6,056 nucleotides of DNA from Flavobacteriaceae bacterium (GTDB lineage: Bacteria; Bacteroidota; Bacteroidia; Flavobacteriales; Flavobacteriaceae). Shown in pieces: positions 1-6,056 of the stretch. Made by a program: the position numbers and the translations under genes. Each line of letters opens with the position of its first letter. The first letter of the stretch is position 1. Under the pieces are notes generated by a model that saw nothing but the letters and a program-made list of their open reading frames with translations, made no database searches and was not told where the DNA came from. The stretch lies in the NCBI GenBank assembly GCA_015493405.1, contig WGDF01000217.1, forward strand, positions 1 through 6,056, written 5' to 3'.

Positions 1-1
1 C

Positions 2-145
2 AGCAACGGTAAGTTGTTAATCAATAAGAAAGCAACCGGAACAATAACACAAATCAACACAAATGATTTGATGCCGGCTGTCTATTTTTTGGAAGTATTT
101 GACCAAAATCAAAGTATCAAAAAATTTAAAATTATCAAAAAATGA
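2..145 (+). CDS. C-terminal end of a T9SS-secreted protein (type A sorting domain), partial
   Basis: This is the 3' end of a gene that begins before the window: 47 codons and a TGA stop, open in this frame from base 2. The peptide has the look of a type A T9SS C-terminal sorting domain. An 'INTNDLMPAVYFLEVF' strand region matches the usual 'idls.l..GiYflkv' block, and the protein ends in the basic tail KKFKIIKK, as in the typical 'kKivk' ending. Such tails direct Bacteroidota proteins through the type IX system for release or surface anchoring, and are normally removed on export. The passenger domain lies outside the window, so its function cannot be stated. The TGA overlaps the next ATG as ATGA (142-145), which suggests translational coupling. 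The usual Gly of the GiYf motif is Ala here (PAVYF). Confidence in coding is high; the family call rests on a short segment. Confidence 0.8.
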   Translation, partial: SNGKLLINKKATGTITQINTNDLMPAVYFLEVFDQNQSIKKFKIIKK

Positions 146-1803
146 AAAGGGTTGTATTATTTATTGTAGTGGTTTTAAGCATCCAAATATTTTGGGCGCA
201 AAGTCCGCAAAAAATGAGTTACCAAGCTATTGTCAGAGATAGTAATAATCAATTGGTAACCAATCAAGGTATTGGCATGCAGATCAGTATCTTGCAAGGC
301 AGCACCAACGGTACGGCTGTTTACATAGAAACTCAGGCCACAACCACCAATGCGAACGGATTGGTAACAATCGAAATTGGCGACGGTACCATTGTCAGCG
401 GCAATTTATCGAGTATTGATTGGGCAAACGGCCCTTATTTTATCAAAACGGAAACCGACCCTACTGCATTGGGAGGCACAAACTATACGATAACAGGCAC
501 CAGTCAATTGTTGAGTGTGCCTTATGCCATGTATGCTAAAACGGCAGAAAATGTTTCCGGCACGTTGAACGAAACCGATCCGTTATATGGTAGCAGTCCG
601 GCTTCCAATATCACAAATAATGATATAACCAAATTGGATCATTTAAGCGGCATAAATACAGGCGACCAAGACATCAGCGGTATTGTCGAAAACCGGCAAG
701 CCATACAAGATACCGCCGCTTTAATTCGTGCGGATATTCCCGATGTCAGTAACTTTATTACTACTGAAACGGATCCGATTTTCTCAGCTTGGGATAAATC
801 GTACAATGACTTAACGCAAAAACCATCTATAATTGATTCAGTTGGTGTCGTATTGGATACAACCGCTAGATTTGTCAGACAAGAACTTGATCCCGTTTTC
901 TTAGCTTGGGACAAATCCTATAACGATTTAACTCAAAAACCGGTTATTGTTGATACCATCGGTGCCGTGTTGGATACGACTTCAAGGTTTATAAGAACAG
1001 AAATTGATGGCTCTATAACCAATGAAATACAAGGGATTGCAAATGTACTCACCGTAAATAATAATGCCGATCAACATAAGCTTCTGAATGTTTCACAAGC
1101 CGGATTGGGCACTGCAAATCCAAGTGATTGTGCCATTATGGAGATGAAAACAACGACCAAAGGCTTTCTGCCACCTCGTATGACCAATATAGATATTTAC
1201 TCTATATTAAATCCATTGGAAGGCTTATCCGTTTATAGTTTGGATGAACACAAACCCTATTATTTTAATGGGACAAAATGGGTTTCTTATGATTCTAACA
1301 CACAATTACCTCAACCGCCTACTTTATCTATAGGCGATTATTATGCCGGTGGCGTTATTTTTTATCTGGATGCTACGGGATATCATGGCTTGGTATGTTC
1401 TATCTCCGATATAAGTACAAGCGCAACTTGGGGTTGCTATGGCGTAGAAATTAATGGCGCCGACGGCCAAAATATAGGGGATGGAAAGCAGAATACAATT
1501 GACATTTTAGCAGGTTGTTCAGAAAGTGGTACCGCTGCCGATCTTTGTGAAAATTTGGTCTTAAATGGATATGATGATTGGTTCTTGCCATCGCTCAATT
1601 CATTAATCGAAATGAAAAATCACAGAAATGCCATCAAAACAACTGCAATAAATCATGGGGGATCGGATTTTGTCAATAATGTTAATTACTGGAGTTCTAC
1701 CGAAAGTGATAGCAATTGGGCTTGGCTGTATGATTTTAACAGTTCCTATGGTGCCGGTTATAAAACAAATCACCAATATGTCAGGGCCGTAAGATCTTTT
1801 TAA
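142..1803 (+). CDS. Secreted modular protein with tail-fibre-like repeats and C-terminal DUF1566 domain
   Basis: This is a 553-residue exported protein of unknown precise role, probably at the cell surface or outside the cell. Residues 1-19 form a Sec signal peptide (KR, a hydrophobic VVLFIVVVLSIQIF stretch, then FWA before QSPQ). Residues 24 to about 135 match the N-terminal module common in Bacteroidota surface proteins (MSYQAIVRD near the start, LLSVPYAMYAKTAE at the end). Next come ETDP-type linker segments and two 39-residue repeats (209-286). A block with TTKGFLPPRMT and GLSVYSLDE precedes the C-terminal DUF1566/Lcl-type domain (about 398-553). That domain has GDYYAGGVIFYLD, the GYDDWFLPS motif (476-484), YWSS (516-519) and the terminal YVRAVRSF; its fold is C-type-lectin-like in related families. 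Adhesion or ligand binding is inferred. There is no T9SS tail and no lipobox. The start is fixed by the signal peptide and the ATGA overlap with the upstream gene. Confidence 0.88.
   Translation: MKRVVLFIVVVLSIQIFWAQSPQKMSYQAIVRDSNNQLVTNQGIGMQISILQGSTNGTAVYIETQATTTNANGLVTIEIGDGTIVSGNLSSIDWANGPYFIKTETDPTALGGTNYTITGTSQLLSVPYAMYAKTAENVSGTLNETDPLYGSSPASNITNNDITKLDHLSGINTGDQDISGIVENRQAIQDTAALIRADIPDVSNFITTETDPIFSAWDKSYNDLTQKPSIIDSVGVVLDTTARFVRQELDPVFLAWDKSYNDLTQKPVIVDTIGAVLDTTSRFIRTEIDGSITNEIQGIANVLTVNNNADQHKLLNVSQAGLGTANPSDCAIMEMKTTTKGFLPPRMTNIDIYSILNPLEGLSVYSLDEHKPYYFNGTKWVSYDSNTQLPQPPTLSIGDYYAGGVIFYLDATGYHGLVCSISDISTSATWGCYGVEINGADGQNIGDGKQNTIDILAGCSESGTAADLCENLVLNGYDDWFLPSLNSLIEMKNHRNAIKTTAINHGGSDFVNNVNYWSSTESDSNWAWLYDFNSSYGAGYKTNHQYVRAVRSF
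766..999 (+). repeat. Two tandem 39-codon repeats inside the DUF1566 protein
   Basis: Two in-frame units of 117 bases (766-882 and 883-999) encode residues 209-247 and 248-286. By hand count, 28 of 39 residues are identical. The core AWDKSYNDLTQKP is identical in both units, as is VLDTT further on. A third unit seems to begin at base 1000 (EIDG) and then breaks off, and a degenerate half-unit (QAIQDTAALIRADI) lies just upstream. 'YNDLT.KP' segments are common in phage-tail-fibre-like and surface proteins of Bacteroidota, which suggests a fibrous or stalk section carrying the DUF1566 head. That structural role is inferred. Confidence 0.88.
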
Positions 1804-1908
1804 TTTAGAAATCGACAACTTAGAACAATTATAGTATAATAGATAAAATATGATAATCTAAAATCTCAATTCAAAATTTAAACTTCACATTTTTTCACAA
1901 AAAAAAAT

Positions 1909-1942
1909 AGAAATCTATTTCGATAAATTGAAATAGATTTCT
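1909..1942. repeat. Perfect inverted repeat (13-bp arms) made of two GAAATnnATTTC palindromes; terminator or operator
   Basis: The left arm AGAAATCTATTTC (1909-1921) and right arm GAAATAGATTTCT (1930-1942) are exact reverse complements around an 8-base spacer, GATAAATT. Each arm is itself a near-palindrome, GAAAT-N2-ATTTC (1910-1921 and 1930-1941), and the two copies are 20 bases apart. A run of nine A lies to the left (1899-1907) and TTTT to the right (1942-1945), so the RNA hairpin could act as a weak, AT-rich bidirectional terminator after the DUF1566 gene. The nested symmetry and the overlap with the probable promoter of the ABC operon also fit a double operator for a dimeric regulator. 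The sequence is certain; the role is not. Confidence 0.75.
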
Positions 1943-1954
1943 TTTGTATCTTTA
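1928..1954 (+). promoter_or_regulatory. Probable Bacteroidota-type promoter of the ABC transporter operon
   Basis: TATCTTTA (1947-1954) resembles the Bacteroidota -7 element TAnnTTTG, with a final A instead of G. A TTG at 1928-1930 can serve as the -33 element. The 16-base spacing is slightly shorter than usual for the phylum. Transcription would start around 1960, leaving a leader of roughly 20 bases before the ATG at 1979. The right palindrome arm lies between the two promoter elements, so a bound protein there would be expected to block RNA polymerase. No better candidate was seen in the gap, but only the motif supports this call. Confidence 0.5.
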
Positions 1955-1978
1955 CCTCTAGTTATTATAAATAATAAG

Positions 1979-2986
1979 ATGAAAAATATAATTATAGGCC
2001 TAATTGCTTTCTTACTGATCAATGCCTGTCAAAAAAACGGGCCTGAAATAGTGGTTTATACCAGTGTAGATCAAGTTTTTTCAGAACCTATTTTAAAAGA
2101 TTTCGAAAAGGAATCCGGCATTAAAGTCAAGGCAGTTTATGATACAGAGGAGACCAAATCTACCGGCGTGCTCAACCGCTTAATTGCCGAGCAAAACCAT
2201 CCTCAAGCCGATGTGTTTTGGAGCGGTGACCCTATACGCACCGTAGTACTCAAACAAAAAGGACTGACACGCCCCTATTTTTCACCGAAAGCTAAAACCA
2301 TTCCCGAAATTTTTAAAGATCCTGATGGCCATTGGACCGGTTTTTCGGCAAGGGCGCGCGTATTAATCTATAATAAAAAAAACTTTAAAAACCTCCCCGT
2401 TCCTCAATCTATTTTTGATTTGACACAAGCTATTTATAAAGGTAAATTCGGTATAGCCAACCCACTTTTTGGGACGACAACTTTTCATATGGCAGCCTTA
2501 TTTTCGGTCTTAGGAGATCAAAAAGCTAAAGCTTTATTACAAGCTTTTAAACAAAATCAAGTCGTCATTGCAGCTAGCAACGGCGATATCAAAAAAAGAG
2601 TTTTAAACGGTGCCTTGGCTTGCGGTTTAACTGATACAGATGATGCATTTGAAGCTCAAAAAGAATCCAATGCTATCGGTCTTGTCTTCTTAGATCAAAA
2701 AGGAAATCCGCCTTTAGGAACTTTAATTATGCCCAATACCGTATGCCTGATTAAGAACAGCCCGCAACCTAAAAATGGACAAAAACTAATAGATTATTTG
2801 TTGCGCAAAAGTACTGAAAAAAAACTGGCAGAATCTTGTGCACAAATGCCCTTACATAAAGATGTTACGATTCCAAAAAAAATCCCCTCTCTTGATGCTA
2901 TAGTTCCTATGTCGATTAATTATATTCAAGTGGCTTTAAAACTTAAAACGATTCAAAAATATCTTAAAAAATGGATCGAAAATTAA
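1979..2986 (+). CDS. ABC importer solute-binding lipoprotein, FbpA/iron(III)-binding-like family
   Basis: This is a 335-residue extracytoplasmic binding protein that would deliver a ligand to the permease encoded next. A lipoprotein signal peptide ends at Cys17 (LLINAC), so the protein should be lipid-anchored. The mature domain starts with IVVYTSVDQ (24-32), the usual first strand of FbpA/AfuA-type proteins. It continues with the ADVFWSGDP segment (77-85) and GTLIMPNTVCLIKNSP toward the C-terminus, followed by a LIDYLL helix. The length fits the family. In FbpA a tyrosine pair binds ferric iron at the position that here appears to read GLTDTDDA (216-223). This variant is, as I recall, shared by a subgroup of similar binding proteins, so iron is not assured as the substrate; another anion, metal or small organic ligand is possible. 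The stop overlaps the permease start by 16 bases, which indicates coupled translation. No Shine-Dalgarno is visible; the start is set by the signal peptide. Confidence 0.87.
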   Translation: MKNIIIGLIAFLLINACQKNGPEIVVYTSVDQVFSEPILKDFEKESGIKVKAVYDTEETKSTGVLNRLIAEQNHPQADVFWSGDPIRTVVLKQKGLTRPYFSPKAKTIPEIFKDPDGHWTGFSARARVLIYNKKNFKNLPVPQSIFDLTQAIYKGKFGIANPLFGTTTFHMAALFSVLGDQKAKALLQAFKQNQVVIAASNGDIKKRVLNGALACGLTDTDDAFEAQKESNAIGLVFLDQKGNPPLGTLIMPNTVCLIKNSPQPKNGQKLIDYLLRKSTEKKLAESCAQMPLHKDVTIPKKIPSLDAIVPMSINYIQVALKLKTIQKYLKKWIEN

Positions 2987-4548
2987 AATTAAGCCAATGG
3001 ATTGGGTTTATCATCTTGGCATTTTTAATTTTAGTGCCTGTACTATATAGTTTAGGTGGCGCATTATTTTGTAATAACCATCTTTCCGAAAATCTAAAAA
3101 GTTTTGACTCAAACACCATTAAATTACTGTTAAACAGTATTTTATTAGCAATATCAGTAGCTTTTTTGTCGAGTTTTGCAGGTAGTATTTTAGGATTTTT
3201 GCTTTATAAAACCGATTTTGCTTACCGTCAATTCTTTAAAATAATATTTCTGATACCACTTTTTATCTCGCCTTATATTTGGGCAGTTGCTTGGAAAGAT
3301 TTCTTTTTTACCTTGACCGGTCCTACACCAGAAATGCAATCCTATGGAGACCTTATTCTAGTTCAGACTTTGATTTATACGCCATTGGCCATGTTAATAA
3401 CGGGAAGCGCATTCGCTCATATCAATGCCTCATTAGAAGAAGCCGGACTTATGGTATTCCCTATTAAAAAAGTCTTCTTCAAAATTATTTTACCTTTAAT
3501 CAAACCGGCTTTATTAGCAGCTTTTACTTTAATTTTTATATTTAGCATATCCGAATTTTCAGTTCCGGCTTTTTATGGCCTTAAAGTATTCACAACAGAA
3601 ATATTTACCCAATTTTCAGCCTTTTATAATTATAACTTGGCTATATTACAATCGACTATATTAGTCTTAATTTGTTTACTCTTAATTTTATCGGAACAAA
3701 AATATTTAAGTCAAGCACCATTTCTATCCGTAAGTAACCGAGGAAATCAAATCAAACTCTATGCTTTGAAAACTTACCGATTCAGCGCTTATGCTTTCCT
3801 TATTTTTTGGCTGACAATCTCTATTTTAATTCCCTTTGGCAGTCTCACAATAGAAGCTTTTCAAGATGGTTATCAAACTATTTTTAAAGCATTTGAATTG
3901 TTAAAATCCACTATCGCCGAAAGCTTTATTTTGGCTGTAACCGGCAGTTTAATAAGCATATTTACAGGCGTTTTATTTGCGTACCTTTCTTGGTCAAAAA
4001 GAACGGATAGGACTTCTTCGATTTCAAAATTGATCCATTGGACCCTATTAATAACCTTTGCCATTCCATCTCTGATTTTCGGTATCAGTTTAATTAAATT
4101 TTACAACCGTTCCGGATTATATTTTATTTATGGAAGTGCTTTAATTATAATCATTGGCTATATGGGAAAATATGGTTTTATAGCCTATAAAATGATAGAA
4201 AATGCCATACGCCAACTCCCCTATGAGCTCGATGAAGTGGCACAAACAGAAGGCCTACCACGCTTCAAGCGTTTGCAAAAAATAATTATACCGTTGATTA
4301 CACCGGCTATTTTTGGAGCCTTTATTCTCAATTTTATGTTAATGTTCGGCGACTTGGGCACCAGCATTATAATCTATCCACCCGGCACCCAATTGATGCC
4401 GGTCAAAGTATTTACACTTATGGCAAACGCCCCCCAATCCTTGACTGCAGCTTTGACTTTCATTGTTTTTTGTGTAACTTTATGCATCATTAGTCTTTTT
4501 TATATTATCTTTAAAAAGTTTTTAAAACCTACGTATGACTGCCGTTAA
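2971..4548 (+). CDS. ABC importer permease with two fused transmembrane domains (FbpB/ThiP-like)
   Basis: This is a 525-residue inner-membrane protein with about 12 hydrophobic segments (near residues 12-34, 50-79, 91-113, 128-151, 179-204, 223-241, 268-297, 314-342, 354-378, 381-407, 445-471 and 491-518). It consists of two fused copies of the binding-protein-dependent permease domain, so one polypeptide can form the whole channel. Each half has the cytoplasmic EAA loop that docks on the ATPase: EEAGLMVFPIKKVFFKIILP (156-175) and, in the second half, DEVAQTEGLPRFKRLQKIIIP (421-441). Fusion of this type is typical of FbpB iron(III) and ThiP thiamine permeases and their relatives. It does not by itself define the substrate. 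The start lies inside the binding-protein gene and the stop lies inside the ATPase gene, so all three are probably made together in fixed proportion. Confidence 0.93.
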   Translation: MDRKLKLSQWIGFIILAFLILVPVLYSLGGALFCNNHLSENLKSFDSNTIKLLLNSILLAISVAFLSSFAGSILGFLLYKTDFAYRQFFKIIFLIPLFISPYIWAVAWKDFFFTLTGPTPEMQSYGDLILVQTLIYTPLAMLITGSAFAHINASLEEAGLMVFPIKKVFFKIILPLIKPALLAAFTLIFIFSISEFSVPAFYGLKVFTTEIFTQFSAFYNYNLAILQSTILVLICLLLILSEQKYLSQAPFLSVSNRGNQIKLYALKTYRFSAYAFLIFWLTISILIPFGSLTIEAFQDGYQTIFKAFELLKSTIAESFILAVTGSLISIFTGVLFAYLSWSKRTDRTSSISKLIHWTLLITFAIPSLIFGISLIKFYNRSGLYFIYGSALIIIIGYMGKYGFIAYKMIENAIRQLPYELDEVAQTEGLPRFKRLQKIIIPLITPAIFGAFILNFMLMFGDLGTSIIIYPPGTQLMPVKVFTLMANAPQSLTAALTFIVFCVTLCIISLFYIIFKKFLKPTYDCR

Positions 4549-5251
4549 ATTGGAACATATTGATTTTTCTTATGACACTAAGCCTGTCTTAAAAAATCTA
4601 AACTTGACTGTTGGAGCCAAACAAATCACTTGTCTGTTAGGCAGTTCCGGCAGTGGCAAAACAAGTATTCTAAGATTAATAGCGGGCTTGGAAACACCAC
4701 AACAGGGCAAAATTTTTATTTTTGATCAATTAGCAGCGGCAAATGCCAGCCTATTTATGCCGTCTTATCAAAGAAAAATAGGTTATATTTTTCAAGATTT
4801 AGCCTTATGGCCTCATATGACTGTTTACCAAAATTTGGCTCTGGGCTTAAAGGAACAGCAGCATGAGAATTATGAGAAATCCATTATGGAATTACTCGAT
4901 TTCTTTAAACTACAAGCATATGCCAATCGCTATCCGGGTCAGCTATCCGGCGGCCAAAAACAATTAGTTGCCATAGCACGTGCTGTGGTTTTAAAACCCA
5001 AAATATTGCTAATGGACGAACCACTAGCCAATTTGGATGTCAAATTGAAACGACAAATTTTGAGCTATATCAAACAATTGAAGCAAAATTTTGATCTAAC
5101 AATTATTTATGTAACGCATGATCACCGCGAAGCTTTTGCACTGGCAGATCATCTAATTATTTTAAATAAGGGTAAAATTGAAGCGACCGGAAAACCGGAA
5201 ATAATCAAAAATGACCAAAATGAATATGTCAAATATTTTATCGAATACTAA
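4535..5251 (+). CDS. ABC importer ATPase subunit (FbpC/PotA-like, short form)
   Basis: This 238-residue ATPase would power the importer from the cytoplasmic face of the membrane. All the expected motifs are present in order: A-loop Tyr13, Walker A GSSGSGKT (36-43), Q-loop Gln87 in IFQDLALWPH, signature LSGGQ (137-141), Walker B ILLMDE (157-162), D-loop LANLD (164-168) and switch His195 in VTHD. It should therefore be active. It ends soon after the switch region. Typical FbpC, PotA or MalK proteins run to about 350 residues and carry a C-terminal TOBE-type domain, which is missing here. Any control by such a domain is therefore absent, although short ATPases of this kind are not rare. The gene overlaps the permease gene by 14 bases. 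Its stop lies 33 bases before the next gene. Confidence 0.93.
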   Translation: MTAVKLEHIDFSYDTKPVLKNLNLTVGAKQITCLLGSSGSGKTSILRLIAGLETPQQGKIFIFDQLAAANASLFMPSYQRKIGYIFQDLALWPHMTVYQNLALGLKEQQHENYEKSIMELLDFFKLQAYANRYPGQLSGGQKQLVAIARAVVLKPKILLMDEPLANLDVKLKRQILSYIKQLKQNFDLTIIYVTHDHREAFALADHLIILNKGKIEATGKPEIIKNDQNEYVKYFIEY

Positions 5252-5284
5252 TCTCTATCCAAATAATTACTAAAACCTACAACT

Positions 5285-6007
5285 ATGAAAATTTTAGTCG
5301 TTTTAGCCCTCTTTTTAGGCCTAGCTGCTTGTCAAAATAACAAGCCGGAAAAAAGTCTCAAATCAAATCATGATTTGGCTGCTTTACAAACAGAAAAATC
5401 AGTTGTAACAACCCAAAAATTCTTTGATTTTGAAAACTATAAAACAGGTCAATTACCTGAAGATTGGTCTCAATTTACTACCGGAAAAGACCCGGAAACC
5501 AAATGGCAAATAATTCAAGATCAAAACAATAAAGTACTAGCACAATTGTCTAATAAACATCCCAATTATCATTTTAATATAGCCATTTATAATGATTTAT
5601 CGGCCAAAAACGTTGATTTGACTGTGCGATTCAAGGCCATCAAAGGACATATGGATCAAGGTGGCGGTTTGGTTTGGCGTTTCAAAGATCCGAATAATTA
5701 TTATGTGGTCCGTGCCAATCCGTTGGAAGATAATGTCGTCTTATATAAGGTCGAAAACGGCATACGGTCAGACTTACCTTTAGTAGGAAAAGGCAAAACT
5801 TATGGTATAAATGTCGGAAAACTCGGTAAGGATTGGAATCATTTACGACTTGTAGCTCAAAATAAACTTTTTACGGTTTATCTCAATGGCAAAAAACTCT
5901 TTGAAGTTAAGGATCAAAGTTTTACAAATAAGGGCAAAACGGGTTTATGGACTAAAGCCGATGCGGTAACCTATTTTGACAATTTTCAAATAAATGTTTT
6001 GAAATAA
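5285..6007 (+). CDS. Lipoprotein with concanavalin A-like (LamG/DUF1080-like) domain, function unknown
   Basis: This is a 240-residue lipoprotein with its lipobox at Cys16 (LGLAAC). Residues 17 to about 45 look like a polar linker. The rest (about 46-240) reads as a single jelly-roll domain of the ConA-like lectin/glucanase superfamily. It opens with FFDFENYKTGQLPEDW, has the central GGGLVWRFKDPNNYYVVRANP segment, then WNHLRLVAQNKLFTVYLNGKKLFEV, and closes with GLWTKADAVTYFDNFQI. These are hallmarks of LamG and DUF1080-type (3-keto-disaccharide hydrolase-like) proteins, which bind or act on carbohydrates. I cannot assign catalytic residues, so carbohydrate binding is only an inference. The gene is 33 bases downstream of the ATPase with no visible promoter or terminator between them, so it is probably the last gene of the same transcript. 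Its mature N-terminus, CQNNKPE, resembles that of the binding protein (CQKNGPE). Confidence 0.85.
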   Translation: MKILVVLALFLGLAACQNNKPEKSLKSNHDLAALQTEKSVVTTQKFFDFENYKTGQLPEDWSQFTTGKDPETKWQIIQDQNNKVLAQLSNKHPNYHFNIAIYNDLSAKNVDLTVRFKAIKGHMDQGGGLVWRFKDPNNYYVVRANPLEDNVVLYKVENGIRSDLPLVGKGKTYGINVGKLGKDWNHLRLVAQNKLFTVYLNGKKLFEVKDQSFTNKGKTGLWTKADAVTYFDNFQINVLK

Positions 6008-6056
6008 GAAATAATACGCTTTTTCAAGACATCATTAACCTTGTTTATATCTAAAA

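Noticed and set aside
639..914. Open frame on the - strand, 91 codons
   Set aside because: It lies wholly antisense to the repeat region of the DUF1566 gene, and its own repeated segments mirror the repeats of the sense gene. It has no recognisable domain or signal.
142..1803. Phage or prophage tail-fibre gene
   Set aside because: The repeats have tail-fibre flavour, but the protein has a Sec signal peptide and Bacteroidota surface modules and sits next to a T9SS cargo gene. No phage structural or lysis genes are nearby.
1603..1818. Open frame on the - strand, 71 codons
   Set aside because: It is antisense to the conserved C-terminal DUF1566 motifs and has no promoter, domain or partner.
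1838..1862. Short inverted repeat TAGAT...ATCTA as a terminator for the DUF1566 gene
   Set aside because: The stem is only five AT-rich pairs with a large loop and has no T-run behind it. The hairpin at 1909-1942 is far better.
2971..2986. Possible sequencing frameshift where the binding-protein and permease genes overlap
   Set aside because: The binding protein has a complete family-length C-terminus, and the permease begins properly just before its first membrane segment. The overlap is ordinary operon packing.
3279..3467. Open frame on the + strand inside the permease gene, 62 codons
   Set aside because: It is a different frame of a well-supported membrane protein and its product shows no membrane or domain character of its own.
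3873..4064. Open frame on the - strand, 63 codons
   Set aside because: It is antisense to the second half of the permease and has no supporting signal.
6008..6056. Terminator or new gene start after the last lipoprotein
   Set aside because: The 49 bases contain a TTTTT run but no convincing stem before it, no open frame and no clear TAnnTTTG promoter.

Overview
The window looks like chromosomal DNA from a member of the Bacteroidota, probably a flavobacterium-like relative. The evidence is AT-rich sequence, start codons without Shine-Dalgarno motifs, a -7 element resembling TAnnTTTG, the tail of a type IX secretion (T9SS) sorting domain at the left edge, and a large secreted protein with N-terminal, 'GFLPPRMT' and DUF1566 modules that are common in this phylum. 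All genes read on the + strand.

Region 1 (1-1803) is a surface or secretion block. The last 47 codons of a T9SS type A cargo protein run into an ATGA start/stop overlap with a 553-residue secreted protein. That protein carries two 39-residue tandem repeats of tail-fibre flavour and a C-terminal DUF1566 (Lcl C-terminal type) domain. It has a Sec signal peptide but no recognisable T9SS tail of its own.

Region 2 (1804-1978) is a 175-base gap with no gene. It holds two near-identical copies of a 12-base palindrome, GAAATnnATTTC, exactly 20 bases apart. Together they also form a perfect 13-bp hairpin. A Bacteroidota-like promoter overlaps the second copy. The hairpin may end transcription of region 1, act as an operator for region 3, or both.

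Region 3 (1979-6007) is a compact operon for a binding-protein-dependent ABC importer: a lipoprotein solute-binding protein, a fused double-domain permease with about 12 membrane segments, and a short ATPase without a C-terminal regulatory domain. Consecutive genes overlap by 16 and 14 bases. After a 33-base gap comes a lipoprotein with a concanavalin A-like (LamG/DUF1080-like) fold. The importer has the architecture of FbpABC-type ferric iron importers. However, where FbpA has its iron-binding tyrosine pair, this binding protein reads GLTDTDDA, so the substrate is uncertain. No outer-membrane receptor is present. The last 49 bases (6008-6056) show no gene or clear terminator.

I see no mobile element, CRISPR array, tRNA or rRNA, and no clearly new multi-gene system. 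The most unusual signals are the double palindrome at the operon promoter, the altered ligand site of the binding protein, and the linked ConA-like lipoprotein, whose mature N-terminus follows the same CQxNxPE pattern as the binding protein.
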